Of a stretch of 64,000 nt of DNA, positions 35,611 to 45,660 are shown piece by piece. Position 1 is the first letter of the stretch; each line of letters begins with the position of its first letter. The notes below the pieces were generated by a model. That model was not told the DNA's origin. It saw nothing but the letters and a program-made list of their open reading frames with translations, and made no database searches. Position numbers and translations under genes: made by a program. Source of the DNA: Labia minor (Eukaryota > Arthropoda > Insecta > Dermaptera > Spongiphoridae); assembly GCA_963082975.1 (NCBI GenBank), contig OY720346.1, forward strand, positions 48,766,296 through 48,830,295, given 5' to 3'.

Positions 35611-36034
35611 GTATACAAACGAACATAACATTTATGTATATATGTATAGAATATCAAAGAAGAATTTGTGTTTCTAGGAATTCTAATTAATATCTAAGAA
35701 AATCTTATAAAGACATTCCCTTCTTAGATATTTCCCTGTAAAGTGGAATTTTACTTCTTCTTATTGTTTGATTTGAATGTGAATATTTACTTAAAATAAA
35801 ATATTCTCTCTAATATTAATAAAATTTCCATGTCATATGATTTAAGTAAGTACTAAACAATTAAAGTTAAATATATTTAATTCTAAATATTAAATGTTTC
35901 TTAATACTATTTTATTTCTACCTCCAACAATCATTATAATAATTTTATTTTAGCTAAATAATTATGTATAATTATATTAAAAAATTTAAACAAATTTTGT
36001 CATATATTAATTTATATGATTAACGGGAACACCA
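35611..36034. other. A+T-rich non-coding stretch
   Basis: No feature recognised. Confidence 0.5.
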
Positions 36035-36180
36035 ATTGCGAAAAGATAAGAGTTGAAAGGGATAGGTAAAGCAAGAAGTATAAATATAGGAAGGAATTAG
36101 AAAAGAATCGGAAGTGGATGGATATGGATGGCTTAGAATTTCAATAAGAAAGTTGAAGGAATGAATCTGGTGGTACAAAA
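36035..36180 (+). pseudogene. Degenerate LINE L-A fragment
   Basis: CACCAATTGCGAAAAGATAAG, AGGAAGGAATTAGAAAAG, CGGAAGTGGATGGATATGG and GGCTTAGAATTTCAATAAGA echo the region encoding REMG--WMDVA-- in the better copies. Heavily mutated, with no open frame. Confidence 0.4.
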
Positions 36181-36339
36181 GTGAAGTTGACTAGAGACAG
36201 TGGATAGATGGATACAAATGAATTCTTCAATAAAATTATACTTTTTAGTGAGAGGGTGGTACGCGGTAGTAATATTAATTAGAATGATAAAATGAGAACA
36301 CACCCGATGTTGAAATAGTATCGATTTAATCAAACTTGG

Positions 36340-36770
36340 ATCAATTTTGTGACAAGAACTTTAGGAGTGAGTGGCTCTCGCTATTAACCTGATGGAAAAA
36401 GCATAGAAGCGCATGGCAGCAGGATGATGAGGGACGGGGGAGGGTTTGGGTGAAGGGAGGAGAGGGTGAAAAAGAGGGAGGGTGGAGGGGCGGGTGAAAA
36501 TATTTAATTTCGTAAAAGCTAAAGCTGGCTGGTAGATTTGTTAATTTACCAAATGGCAACTGCTTAAGCAGAGTTCCATTAAAGTCAGTTCTAGAAAGAA
36601 GAGAGAGGGGGATGAGAGTGTGGGTGGGAGATCGAAGCCGAGTAAGTAATTAGATAGATTCATAGCCATTGAGTTGAGGATGTCAAGGAAACATCCTGAA
36701 CCACCTTCCCCCACTCTCAAAAAAGAAAAAAAAGAAAAAATAGATAAAATGACAAATGTCGTAAGAATCA
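36340..36770. other. Unique G+C-richer island with long purine run
   Basis: GTGGCTCTCGCTATTAACC, AGCGCATGGCAGCAGGATG, a G/A run to about 36500, then AAAGCTAAAGCTGGCTGG, GTTAATTTACCAAATGGC and AACTGCTTAAGCAGAG. The last contains the perfect palindrome CTGCTTAAGCAG. Not repeated in this window and without convincing coding. A good candidate for a conserved non-coding element. Confidence 0.33.
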
Positions 36771-36774
36771 AATC

Positions 36775-37500
36775 AAATAAATTTCTCTTCTTTTTTTTTT
36801 TAAAAAAAAGAAAGAAACATCTCCGTTGAAGAGAAAAGATGATGATTAATATTGTTTTTAAGTAAATAAATAAACATTCTTTTTTTAAGAAGTGAAATTT
36901 GTATATTACGAATCTCCACTGGTCTACTTGAAGTATTCATTCAATATTTGTTTTATTTATTTATTTTTTATTAAAAAGTGATATAATATTTTACTTAATT
37001 AAGAGTGGAAATGATGTTTTAGAGTTATTATTATTTCGATAGTATATATTAAGAGAAGGATGAGAGAATCAATTTTGAGATGAGGGAAGAAGGGTAAAGG
37101 GAATAAAAGAAAATGAGAAGACAATTATTGTGTCATTGTCTCATATACTAAAAGAAAGAATGGACAAAAATAAGTTTATTCAAGTGGAAATGAAATAAAT
37201 GAAAGAGATATTAAATTTCATCTCCTTCACAAATCCATTTGCCATTACCAATCAGGTAAATTAATTAATAAAATAAAAATAATTAATATTTTTATTATTT
37301 AATGGCTATCCAGATATAAATTTAATTTATTAATATTTAATTAATAAGCTTGGCGAGGTTTCAAATCTCGACTTTAAGATCAACGATATGAAAAATATTT
37401 TTGGTTATATTTTTTGTTATCGTGATGACAATATTTTTAAAAATGTGTGATATATTATATTTATCTTAAATGTAAGTATCATATGATGATTTTTATTAAA
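36775..37500. other. A+T-rich non-coding stretch
   Basis: A purine-rich patch at about 37055-37125. No element or gene. Confidence 0.5.
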
Positions 37501-37519
37501 ATTGTCTATAATAATTCAT

Positions 37520-37735
37520 TTGATTGGCGAAAAATATATTGGTGGGGAGACCGATTGGGAAACATACGCTTGGAAGACCAAGGACAGGGTGGGTGGACTA
37601 TGTAGGAAGGGACGCGAGAGAGATGGGAGAGAGTAGGGATTGGATGGTTGTGGCTCAGGATAGAGACAGTAGGAGATATGTGGTTGCTACGGCCAAGGAC
37701 TTTCGAGTTCCGTAGAGCCACAGAGATAGAAAGAT
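37520..37735 (+). pseudogene. LINE L-A ORF2 C-terminus, 5'-truncated
   Basis: An open frame to 37715 reads GRPIGKHTLGRPRTGWVDYV, GRDAREMGESRDWM, VVAQDRDSRRYVVATAK and DFRVP before the stop at 37713-37715. It is followed by AGAGCCACAGAGATAGA as in the other copies. Nearly identical at the DNA level to 15.68-15.87 kb, so both belong to one family. Only the last 60 or so codons are kept; RT and endonuclease domains are absent. The opposite-strand frame is a shadow. Confidence 0.8.
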
Positions 37736-38145
37736 AATAATTCATTTTTATTCGAATTTATAAAAAATTTTGAATATTAATTATAATGATGATAAGGAAT
37801 CTTTAATTTCGGATTCAGTCATATCAATCATTCATTTGGGCGGTTGGTCGCTTTTAAATTAATCTATAAATAACTAAAAGTAACCAAAGGTTGAATTATT
37901 ATAAATTATATATTATGTATAATATACACCTAGGTATATATATATATAAAATGAACATATATAGGTATATATATATATATATATATTGAAATTAATAATA
38001 TTTAAATCAATTCATAACAAATAAAGAAAAGTTTTTAAAAATTTTTTTTTTGATTAAATGATATTATGATAAAAAATTTTATTTTATCAAATATAAGTTG
38101 AAAGATAGCACCCATATAACATATCAAATCATATATAAGTATAAA
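37736..38145. repeat. A+T-rich stretch with TA microsatellites
   Basis: (TA)n near 37935-37947 and 37966-37986. Nothing else recognised. Confidence 0.7.
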
Positions 38146-38149
38146 TATA

Positions 38150-38272
38150 CTTAGTACATAATACTTTTAATTTTAATTTATAATTTAATTAATTAAATTT
38201 AATTTTTAAATATAATATATGTTAATTAATCCAATTCAAATTTGCGAGATAGTCGAGTGGAGAAACTCCAGA
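38150..38272 (-). repeat. R4 dispersed repeat, copy 3 (terminal part)
   Basis: TAATCCAATTCAAATTTGC, GAGATAGTCGAGTGGAG and AACTCCAGATTTTT are the reverse complement of the 24.05-kb start. Only the terminal 120 bp or so is retained. Confidence 0.7.
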
Positions 38273-38346
38273 TTTTTCTAAATAATATTACTAAGGAATT
38301 CCAGGGGTACAGAAAACTTTAACCCCGGCTTAAGTGGGCTGGTCAG

Positions 38347-38353
<7 letters not shown>

Positions 38354-38389
<36 letters not shown>
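38354..38389. repeat. TA microsatellite
   Basis: A pure (TA)n tract of about 36 bases, the longest in the window. Confidence 0.92.
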
Positions 38390-38396
<7 letters not shown>

Positions 38397-38439
38397 TAAT
38401 AATTAAATTATGTATAACTGAAAGGCATGCAAATAAAGA

Positions 38440-38965
38440 ATAGAATTCATTCTCTCCCTCCCTACAACCTAATCCATTCATTTCTATACCGACCCACCCA
38501 CGTTTATACCTCTAACAATTTACTAATTTTCCTCGGCAATCAACACAATAATTTTTTCTAATTAACAATGCTTCAATACAACACGAATCCTTTTTTTCTT
38601 CTCTGTATAGATGTATATGTATGTGTCTATGTGATGGTTTAAATTTAATTAAAATATCCAATAGCCGAATCATGTAAGCTGAATTTTGCGGCCAAAAGCT
38701 TTTTTTTTATCTATTATCCTTTTTAACTATATCATTTTACACACACATATACACGCGCATACAAACAGTTGATATTGATTTGCTTGAAAATTAAATTGAG
38801 TCGCCGCCATTAGAATTTACTTGATTTCATGCATTTTAAACTAATTATGGATATTAATTTGTGCGCGTTGCTAAACTTTGAAACTCTAAATAACCCTAGA
38901 GAAATGTTAGCACGTTCATTAAGGACACAAGAATAAGAAGTGTTTTTTTTTTATTTTGTTGACGT
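38440..38965. other. Unique island, moderately G+C-rich
   Basis: A pyrimidine-rich part (CTCTCCCTCCCTACAACC, CCGACCCACCCACG) is followed by AATAGCCGAATCATGTAAGC, TTTTGCGGCCAAAAGC, GAGTCGCCGCCATTAG, CTAATTATGGATATTAATTT and GTGCGCGTTGC. It is non-repetitive and has no long frame. Homeodomain-type TAATTA words are present but expected by chance in this DNA. Candidate regulatory element. Confidence 0.27.
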
Positions 38966-39331
38966 TGTTGTTTTTGTTAAAGGAATGCTTATAAAATCTT
39001 TAATTTGTTTTAATTAAAAATTGGTCTCCCCCTTTATTTTAAAATATTCACTTATAATTATTGCATAAAGAAAAAAAGTAACAATTTAAATGCCTTTTAT
39101 TAAGAAAATTATTCATTGAAATGGTTTTCTTTTTTTTTATTTGTATTTGATATTGAAATATTTCAGTAAAAATATGAGGGATTTGGATAATGAATAAAAA
39201 TAAGATGAAGATTGTTGTGATTGCAAACTTTTAAGTTTTGTAATTCCACAAAGATATAATAAAAGGTAAAGACACCAGCAGTGGACAATTTAAGGATTTT
39301 TTACTAAATTTCAGCACAAACACATTTAAAG

Positions 39332-39621
39332 CATAGGTTCCCAAACTTTTTTGTGTCGTAGACCCCTTGCCATGTTTTTCGGTTTTGGGTAGACCCCCTA
39401 AATTGATTTTTTGTAAAAAAATTTTATCTTTTTTTTTAGAGCCTTATTGAAAAATCAAAAATGTTTTAAGAGCCATGTCGGAAAAACAATTTAGTTTTTT
39501 TTTAGAGCCATATTGAATTGAATTATAAAGAATTATAAGATAGTATACGTAAATAGGCTTACCGTCGTAGGCCCCTTATAGGTTACCATAGACCCCTGGG
39601 GGACTACTTAGGGAACCTCTG
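39332..39621. mobile_element. hAT-type MITE, 290 bp, with 8-bp target duplication
   Basis: The ends CATAGGTTCCCAAACTTT and (reverse complement) CAGAGGTTCCCTAAGTAG are inverted repeats. Perfect 8-bp direct repeats ATTTAAAG flank the element at 39324-39331 and 39622-39629. Subterminal GTAGACCCC/AGACCCCC motifs occur near both ends. The middle has a duplicated TTTTTTTTAGAGCC block. No protein is encoded. Confidence 0.9.
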
Positions 39622-39957
39622 ATTTAAAGCATTAATTAATCCATAACTAGACCGTCTTTGTCCACTCAAATTAAATCCTTGAGATAAACACACAAGTAAT
39701 TGACCTCTCCTCCCAACTGTTCCCCTTACGATCAAAAGGTAAAATATATAATTATTCAAGATGATTATTCTAAGAATAAATATATAAGTTATAGTTAAAG
39801 CATAAATATGTGAGTGCGTGATTACACTAAATAAAGTATTTTTTAACTAAAAAATCAGAGAATGTATAGACAAATAAATTTAAGAATATTTTCTCTAGTT
39901 AGTGTAAACACCTTCGGGAGATTAGTTTAAGTATGTAACTATAAAGTTTGTTTATTA

Positions 39958-40407
39958 CGATGGTAGGTCAATAAGTCCGTTACTTTTTGAATTCCCCGTC
40001 TCTTAAATGAAATGGAAACCAGCTGGGTCTTTTAGTTTTTGTTTGACATCCATTAATAACGAACTACCTTGTGATTTGAGAAGAGTGAATTTTGTGTGCT
40101 CATATTAAGCATTGTTTTTTTGCAAAAAAAAACATCACTGAAACCGAGTTTTTGCATCATTTTGTAACCGTGGATGAAACGTAGATCCACCACAACATAC
40201 CAGAGACCAAACAGCAGTCAAAACAGTGGGTTTCTCGGAGTGAATCGGCCTCGAGAAATCTTATTTTTCGGAAGGTATAAAAAAATTGGAGAAACGTTGG
40301 ACAAAGTATAAAGAGCTCAAAGGAGACTACGTTGAAAAATAAAATAATTTTTTATCCAAATATCTGTGTTTCATTCCAAGAGTCACGGGCTTATTGACCT
40401 GCCCTCG
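39958..40407 (+). mobile_element. Mariner element, internally deleted (450 bp)
   Basis: Terminal inverted repeats: CGATGGTAGGTCAATAAGTCC at the left, and GGGCTTATTGACCTGCCCTCG at the right (its complement). TA precedes the left end; the right TA is mutated. The transposase remnant has the first catalytic Asp in VTVDET (Asp codon 40173-40175), an in-frame stop replacing the following Trp, then IHHNIPETKQQSKQW. After a deletion and a frame change come IKKLEKRWTKYKELKGDYVEK and a stop at 40340-40342. The second and third catalytic Asp regions and most of the N-terminus are missing, so it is inactive and non-autonomous. Confidence 0.88.
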
Positions 40408-40409
40408 TT

Positions 40410-41205
40410 TCTTCTGTCATATAGTATCGATATATTTTCAAATTTATTTATTAACACATATATTCTTCACTACATTTTTTATATTTGAGCATTAGATGAT
40501 AGCAACATTTTATATAAATATATAGAATCGCACCATAAGCACGTTGTTATCTTGCAGTTAATAAATAAAAATAATATTTATAAGAATCTTTATTATCCGA
40601 ATTCTCAACAATTCCACTACTCTTCAACGATCGAAGATTGGCATAATAATATTAACTCAAATATGTAAAATATTATTCCTTTACAAGTCAATAATATGGC
40701 CAACGATAATCTTACTAATTTCAATGAATTCAAGTGACAAGAGAAATAATAATAATTTTATTTTAATTTAAAAGAAAATGTAGAACTATAGATTAGTTGT
40801 TTTTTTATTGTTAGTTTTCTAAAATAATATATGTATTTTCATAGAAAACGATTTTCATGATATTTTTATTCAAGGAATTATCCTTAATAAATCAATTCTT
40901 AAAAAAATGTTGAGGTTAAAATCTTTCCACTTATACTATCCCTAAAACAAATCAGTGGGTGTATAAACTCACTCGTTAATGAATTTTCCTTTAAATATTA
41001 TATGCGAGGATATAAATAGATGATAATCCATAACTAAATTGACTAGAAAAAAGTAACGAAAAGGAAAAAATAGCATATATTGATGAAGAGTGGATAAGCA
41101 AGAAGTTAATGTACTGATATCACAATTAAATTATTTATTTAAAATCGACACGGTGAAAAATAGCTAATTCTTATTTTATCAGTATTTTTGCTCAAGGGTT
41201 AGCTA
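40410..41205. other. A+T-rich non-coding stretch
   Basis: No feature recognised. Confidence 0.5.
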
Positions 41206-41211
41206 GTAGTG

Positions 41212-41480
41212 CAGAGGTGGCCAACCCAAATGATCTTGCGGGCCACTTTGGAAATGCATCATAACTTCGCGGGCCGCATAAAAAATTATACATACCCATA
41301 TTAGATTTAGACCCATTGTAGATATTGTTTGGTGTGACAAATTGAAAAATAATGAATTTTTATTATGTTTACTATTATTTTTACATATAAACATATATAA
41401 TATAATAATAATGATAAAAGTGTGATGAATCTCGCGGGCTCCAAAAATATTTACGGCGGGCCGCGGGTTGGCCACCCCTG
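41212..41480. mobile_element. hAT-type MITE, 269 bp
   Basis: The ends CAGAGGTGGCCAACCC and (reverse complement) CAGGGGTGGCCAACCC match at 15 of 16 positions. Multiple GCGGGCC/CGGGCCGC subterminal motifs lie near both ends, a strong contrast to the A+T-rich core. Flanks share a CTAGT..GTGC pattern (CTAGTAGTGC left, CTAGTGC right), but a clean 8-bp duplication cannot be read, so the target site has mutated or lost bases. Frames crossing it are chance frames. Confidence 0.85.
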
Positions 41481-41484
41481 ACTA

Positions 41485-41975
41485 GTGCATGACTTGATTT
41501 TGCATCTAGAACATTTGTATAGTGACGGAAAAATGTTATCGCAATAAGTGCTTTGTTGCCGGACAATCAACCGTTTGAGAAAGCCCATTGCCAATGCCCG
41601 CCAAAAACACTCCCGTCAAAAACACTCCCGTGGCGATTACATTTTTCCATCAATATGCATAATAGTTTGCTTTGTTTCGTTCTCTCAAATTCATTAAATA
41701 TTATTTATGAATTTTTTATAGTCATTTTATTATATTTGGATTCAAGAATGATAAAAACTAGATATTATTATTATTAATAGTTCTATTAATAAATATCAAA
41801 TTTGATAACATTTCTTAAATATTTAATTCTATTTGTATTATGACAATAGATTTTGATTAAATTCCTAATCAATTACACTTGAATTGATTCAGAACATAAA
41901 CAAACAAATTTCTCATTAAGTTTACTTTAATTTTATTAATCAATCCAAACTCATATTGTCATAAACTACATATAT
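41485..41975. other. Short less A+T-rich patch, then A+T-rich DNA
   Basis: Near 41550-41640: TTGTTGCCGGACAATCAACC, CCATTGCCAATGCCCGCC and a direct repeat of AAAACACTCCCGT. Meaning unknown. The remainder has nothing I can name. Confidence 0.3.
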
Positions 41976-41979
41976 AAGA

Positions 41980-42018
41980 TATATATATATATATATATAG
42001 ATAGATAGATAGATAGAT
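41980..42018. repeat. TA then GATA microsatellite
   Basis: (TA)n to 41999 passes into (GATA)n to 42018. Confidence 0.9.
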
Positions 42019-42019
42019 C

Positions 42020-43230
42020 ACATGTTAATAAAACTCAAATGAAAAAAAAATTCAACAGATGGGGTTCTTTACGAACAATTATCTGATAAGTGGCAGGAAT
42101 ATTAATTACCTTGAAAGTAATTAAAAGATCTTTCAGATAATAATTTTATTCATTACAATGAGGATTTTTTTTTATTTCATTTATATTTGTATTCATATAT
42201 GTAATTAGAATACATGAAAGTAATATAATCAATCAAATAAAAATTAAAATTCGAGATTTAAAAAAAAGTCATTTTATATGTGTTTCTGAGTACAAATACT
42301 AAAAATAATAACATATTTCTTGATAATTAGCTTATTTAAACCATGTATATGTGTATGCGAGCAATCTAAAGGAGAAATAGTGAAACATATTTAATCATAT
42401 ATATATATCTATATATACGATACATTGATACATATATAATAAGTAATTTTCAAATTCTCTGGTGACAAACTCCATCCCTTAATGTTCTTTTTCATTTAAT
42501 TTATTCTTTATTAAAAATAGAAATTTAAATATTTATGTATTATAATCACACACACGAAGAATATCCAAGAAGAATTTCAATTAAGATTGCATTCAAGTAG
42601 CGCATGTGTTATTATTTCGCAGTATAAAGCTTATCACATCGAAATTATTTTTTACAAATAATTAAATAAAATATTTTAAACCATTATTTTAGTAGTAGTA
42701 CTAGTGAATATTTTAGAAGCAGGAGGATAGTTTTATATATTGCATTTATTTAATTCTACACACAACATTAATGGGCTGAAATTGGATGATGTTACCTAGG
42801 AGGAGCTAGAGAAAAATTAGTTTTAATCTTTCATCTCCACATTTAGCTAGAATGATAAAGTAAGAATATTGAATTTTAGTTGGTCGCCAAAAAAACTTCT
42901 TTTATATATTATTTATTTATTTGTTAAGTATTTTATAAGTAAACTTTATATAAATCAATAAAATCACATCTTAAAGACATTATCAATTAATAAAAATAAC
43001 AATTAATAAAAATAACGAATGCCATATAGTAATAACTCAAATATGTAATATTATACATTTACTAGTCAATCTATTTGATCAGTAAGAATCACACCAATGT
43101 AATTTTATTGAATGTGACCAGAGAATAAATTTATTTTAATTTAAAAGAAAAATACAAAATTATAGTTTAGTTGTTACTTAGTTTTCGAAAAATAATAAAT
43201 ATAAAATAATATGTATTAGTATTTTCATGC
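42020..43230. other. A+T-rich non-coding stretch
   Basis: No feature recognised apart from short TA tracts near 42398-42418. Confidence 0.5.
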
Positions 43231-43234
43231 AAAA

Positions 43235-43412
43235 CGCAATGAGAAAGATGAGGTGAGAAAATGGGAGAGAGGCCAAAAAGAAAAGATAATATAAAATCAA
43301 AAATGAGAGGAATTAGGTGTGAATAGAAATTGGATGAACTGAAGAAAGGGAAAGTTGGAGGAATTTGATTATTGTGATCCAAGTTTACTAACTCCATAGA
43401 AGTAGATCAACA
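43235..43412 (+). pseudogene. Degenerate LINE L-A 3' end
   Basis: AGGTGAGAAAATGGGAGAG, AGAGGAATTAGGTGTGAATAG, AATTGGATGAACTG, GGAGGAATTTGATTATTGTG and CTCCATAGAAGTAGATC follow the order of the good copies, but with no intact frame. The 76-codon minus-strand frame is antisense to it. Confidence 0.5.
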
Positions 43413-43556
43413 TTCCACAGACTTTTGGGATCGAAAGGATGAATAGAGTTATTATGAATTTTAGGCAGGGCGTCAAATTTTTTATACATTATTTATTAAA
43501 TTCTTAAAAGTATTTAATAAATAAATTGCAATGTGATTACATATGACGAGTATATG

Positions 43557-43607
43557 TTAATTAATCCAATTCAAATTTGCGAAATAGTCGAATGGAGACA
43601 CTCCAGA
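43557..43607 (-). repeat. R4 dispersed repeat, copy 4 (terminal 50 bp)
   Basis: TTAATCCAATTCAAATTTGC, GAAATAGTCGAATGGAGAC and ACTCCAGATTT are the reverse complement of the R4 start. Confidence 0.7.
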
Positions 43608-43609
43608 TT

Positions 43610-44520
43610 TCTTTAATTTGATGTCAAATTCATTTCATTACATGAATTCAAAAACAATAAAGAACTGTGAACTTATATATATATAAATAATAATAAATTT
43701 TAAAATTAAAAAATTAATTAAATTAATGTTGGTTAATTTTAATTAATCAAAAAATCGTGTTTGCTTAAATTCAAGGTAATTTTATATATGTGAATAATAA
43801 TAATTTATAAAGTAGTGTATTATTATTATTAATATATCCATATTACATAAAATCCCAGAGGATAACTTTTTATATAATCTATATATATTAATAATTATAA
43901 TTAATATTCATATCTAATATTTAATTATATCATTCGTAAAACTTTTCTATTAACTCATTTATCGATATCAACAAGTAATTACTGTTTAATTACTAAAATC
44001 ATTACGCATGATATTAATACATTATAAATTGATTACCTAATTTAAACATTTATTTGATTGGCATAAATCCCTAGCAACTAACTCTATTTCAGATTGTATT
44101 TAACAATTCAATGTCGTACATTATGGAATTGTTTTAAACTTTGATTTAATACGTATAATTATTAATAAATTTTCATACGAATTGTATAAGTTCCTTTTCT
44201 CAAATATTATTTTTCATAAATATTATTAATTACATATACAATATACGCTGACATATTCTTTACTATTTAATATGTTTAATTAAATATATAAATTAAGATT
44301 TATAGGAAATTTAATACAAATATAAAGGAAAATTTTTTTTAAAGAACAACTCTTTTTATCAAATGCATGTATAAACTTGATACTATTATATATAAGACTT
44401 ATTATATAATTATAAATTACAAAAATATATTATAATAATTTTTCATCATCATCAATCAACTACTAAATTATTTAATTTAAATATATACAAGTCTATTAAT
44501 AATTATTTTGATAATTAATA
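43610..44520. other. A+T-rich non-coding stretch
   Basis: No feature recognised. Confidence 0.5.
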
Positions 44521-44526
44521 ATAACA

Positions 44527-44775
44527 GAGGCGCCACAGGGTAGGAGATAGCGTAGCTGGGTCACATTCTCGTTGCGCCGAGTTCAAGTCCCAGGCCTGGC
44601 AAGGAAATTTCTCGATCTGGGGTCTATAGGATGGAGTCAACCCAGTCTCCGGGACCAAAACTTGGAATTTACTTGATAATAAGTAGCGCCTCCGATTTTA
44701 CTGATCATAGGACACCTAATTGATAGCAGTTGTACTTGTGTGGCACGTACAAAAGTCAGAGGTGTTTTTTTGTTA
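44527..44775 (+). repeat. tRNA-derived SINE, near full length
   Basis: The head carries a perfect RNA polymerase III A box, TAGCGTAGCTGG at 44548-44559 (consensus TRGCNNAGYNGG). A B box GTTCAAGTCC follows at 44581-44590, about 33 bases after the A-box start, as in tRNA genes. A non-tRNA body comes next (GGGTCTATAGGATGGAGTC, AGTAGCGCCTCCGAT, CTGATCATAGGACACC) and a T-rich 3' end after CGTACAAAAGTCAG. The body and tail recur at 8.5 and 17.5 kb. A possible target duplication ATTAATAAT lies at both sides but is low complexity. Transcription would be by Pol III; mobilisation needs a partner LINE, not identified. Confidence 0.8.
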
Positions 44776-44971
44776 ATTAATAATTGTCTAATTACTATAA
44801 TTCTATTACTATACTATACTATTATTATAATTCTAAATTTTTAAAGAAATATATTTTTCTAGATTTTCTTAATAAATATTTTCAAATTATTAAAATTTAC
44901 TTCGAATCTACTCATCAAGATATAAATATTATAAACTTAAATTAAAGGATTATATATATATATATATATAG

Positions 44972-45245
44972 TTGGCCTCGGACTGTTGTCCAGTGCGGAC
45001 GTGTGCCGGTCTCAGGATTGCCCAGGATTCTTCGGAGCTCTACAGCAACGCAGTGAGTACAAAACCACCCAACCTATCAACCCAAAATCCCGATATTAAC
45101 CCTTGGTCACACAGACTAAGACCCAGAATCCCAAAAATATTCCCACCTAAATAATCTCTTGAAAATGGCGCCAAAATGGGTGCCGAAACGTCGAGAAAAC
45201 AATCTCACAAAAATACGTGATTATATCCCTGATAAATCTGATAAT
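44972..45245 (+). repeat. G+C-richer TE-like segment with GAAACGTC hairpin
   Basis: Abrupt start after a (TA)n tract. It contains GGCCTCGGACTGTTGTCCAG, GCGGACGTGTGCCGGTCTC, then TTGAAAATGGCGCC-aaaatg-GGTGCCGAAACGTCG. GGCGCC at 45167-45172 can pair with GGTGCC at 45179-45184 (one G-U). It ends in a CTG/AAT-rich microsatellite (ATAATAATAATAACAATAAC). Composition and the simple-repeat tail suggest a retroelement 3' end. Short frames of 60 and 61 codons cross it; I do not recognise a protein. Confidence 0.4.
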
Positions 45246-45439
45246 AATAATAACAATAACATTCACGGAAACCTAAACCAACATATATATATATATATAT
45301 ATATGTATATAAATGTATATATCGAAAAATTATCATTTGATTGAACTTGTTTATTTCCTAGCAAATTTTTATAAAAAAAAAAGAAATAGTTTTTCTATTA
45401 ACATTTTTTTTTTACCAAAGTAACATTCCATTTTCATTT

Positions 45440-45660
45440 TGAATACATAGTCGAGAAGACAGTGACCCCTTCCCACCCTCATCTCTTCCCCCCTTTCTAT
45501 AAAAGCGGGACAGGAGGTCACCTAAGAGTTTACGACCTAGCGCTTAGTTAGATTTATAAACATCTATTCAGAAAAATGAGGAAAACGAGAAAGTGAGAGA
45601 TCAAAGGGCTCTACGAACGGTGAATCCATGTGAAAAAACTCTTAAAGACATGTAAGCAGC
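45440..45660. promoter_or_regulatory. Unique island with TATA-box-like sequence
   Basis: CCCTTCCCACCC leads to TTTCTATAAAAGCGGGACAG (TATAAAAG at 45498-45505), then GGAGGTCACCTAAGAG, TACGACCTAGCGC and AAGGGCTCTACGAACGG. The TATA word in a G+C-richer setting could be a core promoter reading right, but no open frame or splice signal follows within a few hundred bases. Low confidence. Confidence 0.25.

Noticed and set aside
44548..44590. Functional tRNA gene
   Set aside because: The A and B boxes are good, but a cloverleaf cannot be closed and a SINE body follows directly.
45159..45344. Active hammerhead ribozyme
   Set aside because: The essential CUGANGA segment is not matched; kept only as a speculative finding.
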